Assembly: GCF_026000115.1 (NCBI RefSeq)
Contig: NZ_AP026867.1
Coordinates: 7,355,001 to 7,419,000, forward strand
DNA: 64,000 nt
Origin: Aureispira anguillae
Lineage (GTDB): Bacteria > Bacteroidota > Bacteroidia > Chitinophagales > Saprospiraceae
Direction: 5' to 3'
Shown here: piece after piece, positions 1 to 7,900 of the stretch
Position numbering within the stretch: position 1 is the first letter of the stretch
Layout: every line of letters starts with the position of its first letter
Notes under the pieces: model-generated
Told to the model about the DNA's origin: nothing
Seen by the model: only the letters and a program-made list of their open reading frames with translations
Database searches by the model: none
Program-made: the position numbers and the translations under genes

Positions 1-1986
1 AAGGACGATGAATCTATTGAGTTGAGTATGCATTGGGGATCCAACATCAAAGGTTCTTGGACGGAAGACAATTATACCGCAGAAATTGTATTTATGGATA
101 AATTGTTGGCTGTTATTCCATTTGAGGTAGATACGGAGTTTGAGGAAGGAGTAGCAGGTGCTGTTTTGCCCAATCAATACCAACCCGTTGTTTTAAATGA
201 AGAAGCCGTAGAAAATGCTAATTTTGAGGATGTAATGGCTAAGTTGGATGAATTAATCGGTCTACAAGACATCAAGAGACAGGTTAGAGATCATGCTAGT
301 TATCTTCAGTTTCTGCAGTTGCGTAGAGAGAAAGGCTTTGAAGAAGAAGAAGAAATTAATATCCACTCTGTTTTTATTGGAAATCCAGGAACAGGTAAGA
401 CAACTGTGGCTCAAATGATGGGCAAATTATACAAAAGCATGGGCTTATTGTCTAAAGGACATGTACATGAAGTTGATCGAGTGGATTTGGTGGGGGAGTA
501 TATTGGACAAACCGCCCCTAAGGTCAAGGAGGCTATAGAAAAAGCTAGGGGGGGAGTATTGTTTATCGATGAAGCGTATTCTTTGGCTCGTTCTAATGAT
601 GACAGCAAGGATTTTGGTCGAGAGGTTATCGAAATTTTGGTAAAAGAAATGTCTAATGGAGAGGGAGATATGGCGGTGATTGTCGCTGGTTACCCAAAAG
701 AAATGGAGCACTTCTTGACTTCTAACCCTGGGTTAAAGTCTCGATTTAAGCTTTATTTTACCTTTAGCGATTATTTACCACATGAACTATCTGCTATTTC
801 TCAATATGCTTGTGTCAAGAAAAATGTTGTCTTAGAGAAACAAGCTAAAAAGATGATTGATGAAATCATTATCGAGGCGTATCGAAATAGAGATCGTGCT
901 TTTGGCAATGCTCGTTTTGTTTACGATTTGATCGATCAGGCTAAAATTGCCTTGGGACTACGTATTATGGACGATAATGATCCTAAGCAATTTGGCAAAG
1001 AGGAATTGGAAACGGTTTTAGTGGACGATGTCCAAAAAATTGAAATTAAACGCCCTAAACGCTTGCCCAACCTTCCTATTGATGAGAAATTGCTAGAGAT
1101 GGCAATGGATGAACTCAATCACATGATTGGCATCAGCAATATCAAAAAGGAAATTAACGAGATGGTAAGCTTGGTTCGTTTTTATCGTGAAAGCAGTAGA
1201 GATGTACTCAATAAATTTTACTTGCATACCGTATTTGTTGGAAACCCAGGAACAGGGAAAACAACTGTTGCTAGGATTTTAACCAAAATATACAAGGCAC
1301 TTGGTGTTTTAGAACGTGGGCACATGGTTGAAACCGACCGTCAAGGCTTAGTAGCTGGTTATGTTGGTCAAACTGCAATCAAAACAGCAGAACGAATTGA
1401 TGAGGCAATGGGGGGCGTTTTGTTTATTGATGAGGCTTATGCTTTGACGAGTACAGGCAGTGGTAGTTTAGCAGGTGGTTCTGATTTTGGAAACGAAGCG
1501 ATTCAAACCATCTTGAAACGAATGGAAGATAGTCGAGGAGAATTCTTTGTTTTTGCAGCAGGGTATCCCGATAATATGGAGACGTTCTTGAAAGCAAATC
1601 CTGGACTTCGTTCTAGATTTGATAAGATTCTAAAGTTTGAGGATTATGAGAGTAGCTCATTGTATCAAATTGCCCTTCAAATGTTAGAAGAAGAGGGATT
1701 GGAGGTAAATGAAGATGCAAAGGAGCATTTGACCAAATACTTAGATTTCTTGTACGAATTTAGAGATAAATATTTTGGTAATGCAAGAACCGTTCGAAAC
1801 ATTATTAATGATATTGTTAAGAACCAAAGTTTGCGTTTGGCTTCTGTACCTAGCGAGGAGCGAAATCCTAACATAATTAATCTTATTACCTATGAAGATG
1901 TAGCAACGCTCAAATTAAGCCATGATGATGATATTTTTAATAAGAAGTCAATTGGTTTCCGCAAAAAATCAGGAGCAGGAGAATGA
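1..1986 (+). CDS. Tandem CbbX/SpoVK-type AAA+ ATPase (5' partial)
   Basis: The reading frame is open from base 1, and the first in-frame ATG (base 22) has coding sequence before it, so the true start probably lies outside the window. Counting from that ATG, two CbbX/SpoVK-type AAA+ modules are visible. Walker A motifs (GNPGTGKTT) sit near residues 120-128 and 407-415, and Walker B motifs (GGVLFIDEAY) near 177-186 and 464-473. The first module opens with LDELIGLQDIK, the usual lead-in for this family. About 70 residues before it are unassigned. The protein is cytoplasmic, with no signal peptide or membrane segment. Family members are hexameric remodelling ATPases (Rubisco activase CbbX, sporulation SpoVK, ESX EccA); tandem-module forms are common in genomes with contact-dependent or secreted effectors. 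The substrate is not evident. The downstream genes face the same way but lie beyond a terminator. Family call firm, role open. Confidence 0.88.
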   Translation, partial: KDDESIELSMHWGSNIKGSWTEDNYTAEIVFMDKLLAVIPFEVDTEFEEGVAGAVLPNQYQPVVLNEEAVENANFEDVMAKLDELIGLQDIKRQVRDHASYLQFLQLRREKGFEEEEEINIHSVFIGNPGTGKTTVAQMMGKLYKSMGLLSKGHVHEVDRVDLVGEYIGQTAPKVKEAIEKARGGVLFIDEAYSLARSNDDSKDFGREVIEILVKEMSNGEGDMAVIVAGYPKEMEHFLTSNPGLKSRFKLYFTFSDYLPHELSAISQYACVKKNVVLEKQAKKMIDEIIIEAYRNRDRAFGNARFVYDLIDQAKIALGLRIMDDNDPKQFGKEELETVLVDDVQKIEIKRPKRLPNLPIDEKLLEMAMDELNHMIGISNIKKEINEMVSLVRFYRESSRDVLNKFYLHTVFVGNPGTGKTTVARILTKIYKALGVLERGHMVETDRQGLVAGYVGQTAIKTAERIDEAMGGVLFIDEAYALTSTGSGSLAGGSDFGNEAIQTILKRMEDSRGEFFVFAAGYPDNMETFLKANPGLRSRFDKILKFEDYESSSLYQIALQMLEEEGLEVNEDAKEHLTKYLDFLYEFRDKYFGNARTVRNIINDIVKNQSLRLASVPSEERNPNIINLITYEDVATLKLSHDDDIFNKKSIGFRKKSGAGE

Positions 1987-2023
1987 TAAAATAGTTAAAT
2001 ACTGTTACAATATATTGTATAAG

Positions 2024-2056
2024 AGGATTGAAGCTCATCGCTTCAATCCTTTTTTA
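2024..2056 (+). terminator. Rho-independent terminator after the AAA ATPase
   Basis: An 11-bp perfect stem (2024-2034 with 2040-2050) closes a 5-base loop and is followed by a T tract. It separates the ATPase gene from the next two genes. Confidence 0.85.
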
Positions 2057-2165
2057 TTGCTTTTTTTTGTATAAAAGATAAGGCTCCTTTAACTTTTAAA
2101 GAGGGATTATTTTTTATCTTCTAGCAGATGAAACTATTTATACGACTAATCCAATACTTAGATTT

Positions 2166-3191
2166 ATGACAATAAAGGATTTGAAAGGTAAAGAGGCTTT
2201 GCTCGCTAGGGCATTTAATAGTGATGCGGTTATAATGGGAGCGGCTCTAGAGCTAATAGAGAAGGGAAAAATTGCCAAGCCTGAAAAACTATTTAAGGAT
2301 AGTGCTTCCAAATTAGATGCTAAAGGCTATCAGGATTTTATGTATCTAAATATGGGGAAGAAACAATACTTCCTTTATGGAGGGGCTTTTCCTATTGGAA
2401 TTGAATTGACCAATCAATTAAAAAAATTAGAGAAGGAATTGACCAAAGCTAAAGGGGGGAATGTAGAGTTGTTAGCGTCTCAGGTTTATTTTTTGCAAGA
2501 ATTAGACAAATTGAGCAGAAAAATAAAAGGCTATGCTACAGGAGAAATTAAGCATTCTAGAACGGAAGGAGATACTTGTTTCATGGAGGTGAAAACAGGG
2601 GTGACGGTTTCGGGGCAAACCAAGAAGAACAGTTTGGCTAGTGACGTTAAAGAAATTGGCTATGAACTGGCGGCTAAAAATGGGCAAATTCTAGAATTTG
2701 AACCTGTTTTGGATGAAAATCAGGAAAGCGCAGCGGTAGAAACGGCTAGTACTGAGGTAGACGCTACTCCTTCGGCGCAAGATTTGGCGGCAAATTTTAC
2801 AGCGCTTAGTGAAAAATTCAAAACAATACGAGCCAATGAGCATAATTCAATAGAGGTAAAGAAGTTGTACAAACACATTCTTAAATGGCAAAAATATTAT
2901 GGCTTATTAAGCAATGACCATCAGCAGAGATTGGCACAGCATGCTGCAAAAATGGAGCAAATTTTAGAAGGAACTAAAAAAATAATCAAGGCAGATCAAA
3001 TCTTGGAACGTGATGTAGACCAAATTGTAGAGATGCTTGATGAATATGGTGACAACCCTTCTGAACCTCTGCACGATGAAATTTTGAGATTAGTTAAAAA
3101 TGTTGAAAAAATAGCAACCTCTTTGTCTTTTCATGCTATTCTAGAAAGTATTGCTGAATTGAGGGCAATAATGGCTTTCTCTTTTTCTTAA
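2166..3191 (+). CDS. Hypothetical protein upstream of an ART-like protein
   Basis: This is a 341-residue soluble protein that I do not recognise. It has no signal peptide, lipobox or membrane span. Residues 1-150 are mixed and Lys-rich. A low-complexity Glu/Ala/Thr linker follows near 190-215. The C-terminal 120 residues look strongly helical (repeated Leu/Ile with Lys/Glu/Gln, possible coiled coil). The next gene begins 59 bp downstream on the same strand with no terminator between, so the two are probably co-transcribed. Because that partner carries a toxin-like domain, this protein could be its adaptor, chaperone or immunity factor; that is inference from position only. The ATG at 2166 is the only early start. 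Confidence 0.6.
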   Translation: MTIKDLKGKEALLARAFNSDAVIMGAALELIEKGKIAKPEKLFKDSASKLDAKGYQDFMYLNMGKKQYFLYGGAFPIGIELTNQLKKLEKELTKAKGGNVELLASQVYFLQELDKLSRKIKGYATGEIKHSRTEGDTCFMEVKTGVTVSGQTKKNSLASDVKEIGYELAAKNGQILEFEPVLDENQESAAVETASTEVDATPSAQDLAANFTALSEKFKTIRANEHNSIEVKKLYKHILKWQKYYGLLSNDHQQRLAQHAAKMEQILEGTKKIIKADQILERDVDQIVEMLDEYGDNPSEPLHDEILRLVKNVEKIATSLSFHAILESIAELRAIMAFSFS

Positions 3192-3250
3192 TCCAAACTT
3201 AATACTACCCTATACGCATTGTTTTAACTAGAATTAAATAGATATAGTAT

Positions 3251-4489
3251 ATGCCTAACGAAAAATTAATAAGAGCGATAAATAAATTAAAGAAAAAAAG
3301 GGGAAGAATGCTTGTGTTTGAGCTGGGAAGCCAAGGAATTCAAGTGCCTGATGAAGTTAGCCCAGAACAGTTGGTGGCAGATATTTTAGCTAAATTAGAT
3401 GGCAGAACTTCTGTTGATAATTGGGATGAATTCATGAGGACGCTATACGTCAACGAGGGAATTTCAGCGGAAGAAATGGAAGAGTTGGGCGAAACCTATA
3501 CTCGTGTTATGAAGGAGTTTACAGCACTTCAGGAAAGTCCATTTGATGTTGCTTTGGTAGAAAAGCTTGAATTAAGAATGAGAGAATGGTTGACCGCCAT
3601 TGAGCAGTTGGAGAATAGGGAGCAAAGAAGATTTTTTGAAGCTAAATATGCATTGGTGGAGGAAGGTCTGAGATTAACCATTCCTGGAATGGTCGATCAG
3701 GCTAGAGCTTTTTGTGAGGTTTTAGCACAAGATGATATGGATTTGGCTACCATTTCAGCAGATGAATTATTGGCTGGTCTTAAAGTGCATTATCGAGGCG
3801 CAGAAGATGCTCAAAAAGAGGTTTATTTAGACCGATTAAAACAGGAACTAAGCGAGGTCGATTCTTTTAGTGAAGCTGCTTTCTTTTTATTTGGAGCCGA
3901 CGAAGAAGGAGTTGCACATATTGATGTTTTCTTGAGAACAAAGAAAATTGTCAAAAAATATCCTTCGGATACCATTGGAACCTATTATAGAGGGGACAGC
4001 CGCATGCCCAAACAGATTACAAATGGTCAAGGATTTACGGCTAGAACTATAATGACTACTGAAGAGGCTAGAGCCGAAGTTCAACGTTGGTTTGGAGAAG
4101 GGCTTGGTCCTGTTGCCTATCATGAAGATTGGATTAGAAACAAGGCTGGTAGCAACAAGATTGCCACTGGCAATGATATTGGCTGTATGGGCTATGGTTG
4201 TGTAGGTATTGGAGGTGCCAACCAAAATGTTTATCAAATTGTTGTGCCTGGAGGCTTGCAAGAAGTGGCAATAACGGAGGATGTTATTGGAGTGCCTCCT
4301 CATGCGAACCAAAAACCTAAACTATTGCTGGATACAGGTTCTTTGGCAACGGCAAACGTAATTGCGGTAGTAGGCTCTTTGGCTGCTGAAACTACCTTTT
4401 TTACCAGTATACCTAGCGATTGGATTGAAATTATCTACGAACATACTGGTGATGACGAAGTGAAAGGAGGTGGAAGAGGCTGGACTTGA
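3251..4489 (+). CDS. Putative ADP-ribosyltransferase-like protein
   Basis: This 412-residue protein has a helical acidic N-terminal region (about 1-235) and a C-terminal domain (about 240-405) that resembles the pertussis/cholera-toxin group of ADP-ribosyltransferases. Residues Y246-R251 read YRGDSR, followed by a GF motif, matching the NAD-binding opening of that family (YRYDSR then NGF in pertussis S1). A hydrophobic strand (VYQIVVPGG) and a closing IPSDWIEII segment correspond in order to the family's later strands. The usual Ser-Thr-Ser motif is not clear: the equivalent stretch reads IATGND. I could not assign the catalytic Glu, so activity is uncertain. There is no signal peptide. It follows the 341-residue gene at 59 bp and ends before a strong terminator. 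An intracellular effector delivered by a contractile or other apparatus is possible but unproven. Confidence 0.5.
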   Translation: MPNEKLIRAINKLKKKRGRMLVFELGSQGIQVPDEVSPEQLVADILAKLDGRTSVDNWDEFMRTLYVNEGISAEEMEELGETYTRVMKEFTALQESPFDVALVEKLELRMREWLTAIEQLENREQRRFFEAKYALVEEGLRLTIPGMVDQARAFCEVLAQDDMDLATISADELLAGLKVHYRGAEDAQKEVYLDRLKQELSEVDSFSEAAFFLFGADEEGVAHIDVFLRTKKIVKKYPSDTIGTYYRGDSRMPKQITNGQGFTARTIMTTEEARAEVQRWFGEGLGPVAYHEDWIRNKAGSNKIATGNDIGCMGYGCVGIGGANQNVYQIVVPGGLQEVAITEDVIGVPPHANQKPKLLLDTGSLATANVIAVVGSLAAETTFFTSIPSDWIEIIYEHTGDDEVKGGGRGWT

Positions 4490-4516
4490 TCCTAATGCTT
4501 CTAAGGAATAATATAA

Positions 4517-4557
4517 AAAGAGCCTGCCTTGATCAACCAAGCAGGCTTTTTGTTTTT
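4517..4557 (+). terminator. Rho-independent terminator after the ART-like gene
   Basis: The stem agcctgc (4521-4527) pairs with gcaggct (4541-4547), flanked by an A-rich left arm and T-rich right arm. Confidence 0.75.
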
Positions 4558-4750
4558 TAACAAGCCAAATAACAATAGATATAGACCAAATACTCAATCA
4601 AAGACTTTATCTGTTGGAAAATAGCAAGATATAAAGTATTTTAGAAGGGATTAACTATAAACATTATTCTGCTAGAAAATCGGATCAATCTGATAATTAG
4701 CAAAATAAATTTTTACTAATAAAAGTGTTAAGGGGTTGATTAGTAGGTTG

Positions 4751-4925
4751 ATGTGAGGCGCTTTTTTATGTTTTTGTTGAAAAACTAAAAAACTATCCCA
4801 TGACCGTAGGGAACAACTAAGCGCAGCGCTCATGACCGCAGGGAATAATGAGTGAAGCGATCATAAGCAAAGCGCACTAAAAAACTATCTCATGACCACA
4901 GGGAACTAATCAGCGGAGTATTACT
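4751..4925. repeat. Dispersed intergenic repeat cluster (copies A-C)
   Basis: The 493-base gap 4490-4982 has no gene. It holds three related copies of the word CTATCTCATGACCGTAGGGA: 4787-4813, 4829-4848 (5' truncated) and 4879-4925. Between them lie GC-richer words such as gcgcagcgctcatga and agcgcactaa. Matching copies occur at 25601-25643 and, for the GC-rich words, at 52227-52345. This looks like a non-coding dispersed element upstream of the macroglobulin gene. Confidence 0.6.
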
Positions 4926-4982
4926 ATAAATAGACTAGATCATTTTTTCCTAAATATACCAATGAAATAAAACACAATAATT

Positions 4983-7900
4983 ATGAGGCACTACTGTACA
5001 ATTCTAAGCTTGTTATTACTACTGGGGATAACCGCTTGTCAACCCAAGGAAAATACCCCTACAGAGGGCAATGGTATTACTTCTTTTAATGAGCCCAATG
5101 CTCAATATAAGTTTTATGTAAGTGCTTACACCTCAGGGATGATCTCTGCTACTTCTGCTATTCGAGTCCGCTTTGCCAATGATATTGTCTCTGCTCAAAA
5201 GATAGGCAGTGCGGTTTCGGATGATTTATTAAGTTTTGAACCTGCTATTAAAGGATCTGCGATATGGGAGGATCGCCAAACGGTGCTTTTTACTCCCGAA
5301 GAGTGGCTGCCTGCGGGGCAATATTATAGTGCGAAAGCTAATTTAACAAAAGTGTATCCCGATATTAGTCGAGAATTGGCAACCTTAGATTTTGATTTTA
5401 AAATTATACAACAAGGTTATGAGGTGGATATACGAGGTTTGAGAGAACAGAGTTTGACGGACTTATCTAAAATGCGTTTGTTGGGAACGGTTCGTACTTA
5501 TGATGCTGCAATTCCAAGCCAAGTAGAACAGATGCTCAATATTAAACAATCTGATAATTCAACAGGAACATTTACAGTAAGTTGGGAGCATTCTGGCAAT
5601 AATAAAACGCATAATTTTATTATAGAAGGCGTTAAGAGTTTTGAGGAGGGGAGTGAACTACAATTGAGCTGGAATGGAGAATCAATAGGGGTTAAGGAGC
5701 AAGTGGTGGAAAATAAAATAGAGGTTCCTTCTACAGAGTTTGAAATTATTAGTGCCAAAGTGATTCAAGAAAAAAACGATAAAGAGCCCTATGTTTTAGT
5801 GCTTTTTTCATTGCCTTTGCAACAGACGCAAAATTTAGATGGTCTAATAAGTATTGATAATTATAGAAATCGAGATTATAATGGCAGGAGCAATTTTAGG
5901 CAGGTTATTGATGGAAATGAATTGCGGGTTTATCCACTCAATCATATAGAGGGGGATCGAACATTACGAGTATCAGCAGGGATTCGAAGTATTAACCAAA
6001 CAGCTATTCCTAAAATATCAGAATGGCCCATTTCTTTTAATCGCATAAAACCTGCCGTTCGATTGGTAGGAAATGGAGTGATTATTCCAAAAACTAAGGG
6101 CTTATATTTTCCTTTTGAAGCCACAAAACTGCGAGCCATCCAAGTGGAAATTTTCAAAATATACGAAGACAATGTCTTGCAGTTTTTACAGTCAGGAGAA
6201 TTGGATTATACCTACTCTATGCGTCATGTGGGGCGTGTAATTGCTCAAAAAAGATTAGCCTTAGAACAACTAAATCCTGAATCGAATCAAAAAGGCTGGG
6301 TTAGATATGGAATTAATTTGGATGATATTGTAAAAGAGGAGGAAGGGGCTATTTATCAAGTGCGTATAGGATTTTCTAAAAAAGATGCTATTTGGGATTG
6401 TTCAGATGCGCAAGAAACGGAAATGATAGCAGTAGACAACGAACCTGAGCGAAATGAAGAAGGGGAAATTGTGAGTATTCGTACTCTTGCAGATCGAAAT
6501 TATTCGTATTACAATTATGAAAAACGAAAAGATCCTTGTTATGACCAATATTACACTTCTAGCCGTATTGTTGCCCGTAATGTTTTGGGGTCTAACTTGG
6601 GAATCTTGGCGAAACGAGGAAAGGATAAAGAGCTATTTGTGGCGGTAACAGATCTAAAGACGACGGAACCTGTGCGTTCTGCAACGGTAGAAGTTTATGA
6701 TAAAGTGCTACAGCGTATGGCCAAAGTATCCACGGATGAAGATGGTATTATTCGAACTAAAACGGAGTATCGCCCTGCTTATGTAGTGGTTAGTAATCAA
6801 AATCAAAAAGGCTATTTGCGCTTGCAAGATGCAGAGTCCTTATCGTTGTCAAAATTTGAAACGTCAGGCACCAATGATTATAAGGGATTAAAAGGGCAAA
6901 TTTATGGTGAACGAGGGGTCTGGCGTCCTGGGGATTCTTTGTTTTTAACGTTTGTTTTGGAGGACAAACGAAAGGAGTTTCCTGCAGCGCATCCCATAAC
7001 CTTTGAACTGTATGATACTAGAGGTAATTTGCACCAAAAGTATACGACCAACAAAAATGTTTATGGCATGTATGACTTTAGAACCAAAACTTCTAGTGAT
7101 GCTGGAACAGGATATTGGTCGGCAAAAGTTCATGTAGGAGGAACTACTTTTTATAAAGGAATTCGAATCGAAACAGTTAAGCCTAATCGTCTAAAAATTG
7201 ATTTTAACTTGGGCAAGGATAAATTATTGGCTTCAGATTCAGAGCTGGCTGGAGATTTGTCGGTCAAGTGGTTGCATGGGGCGCCTGCTTCTAATTTACA
7301 AACCCAGATTGATGTTAAGTTGTCTCCTGTTACAACTCGTTTTGAAGCTTATGAAGGGTATCAGTTTGATGATCCCGCAAGAGCTTCTTATTATGATTTG
7401 CCCATGACAATCTTTGCTTCCAATGTCGATGAAAATGGAAAGGCGAAAGTTCGTGGAAAGCTAGAGTTGGCAAAAGAACCTTCTGGCTTTATGCGGGCAG
7501 GTTTTACCATTCGAGCCTATGAAAAAGGAGGAGATGCCAGTAGTGATAATTTTAGCATCCCTTATTCCCCTTATGCTTCTTATGTGGGCATAAAGTCCCC
7601 CAAAGGTAAGTATGATAAAAGCTTAGATTTAAATATTGATAATGACATTGCAGTGGTTGTCGTTGATGAAAATGGACAACCCTTAAAGAATAAAACGGTC
7701 TCGATAGGGGTTTATAAAGTGAAATGGAATTGGTGGTGGGATCGAAATAATGAAATAAGTAACTTTAATACGTCTAAGCATTTGGGGGCATTAAAGACAG
7801 CAACAGTGACAACAAATGCTAAAGGGGAGGCCATTTGGAAATTTGCCCCCAAAGAATGGGGACGTTATATGATTCGGGTTGCAGATCAAGGCTCAGGGCA

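Noticed and set aside
1-4489. Contractile injection system or ESX-like secretion locus
   Set aside because: Only the ATPase and an effector-like protein are visible. No sheath, tube, baseplate or ESX core gene is in the window, so I did not call it.
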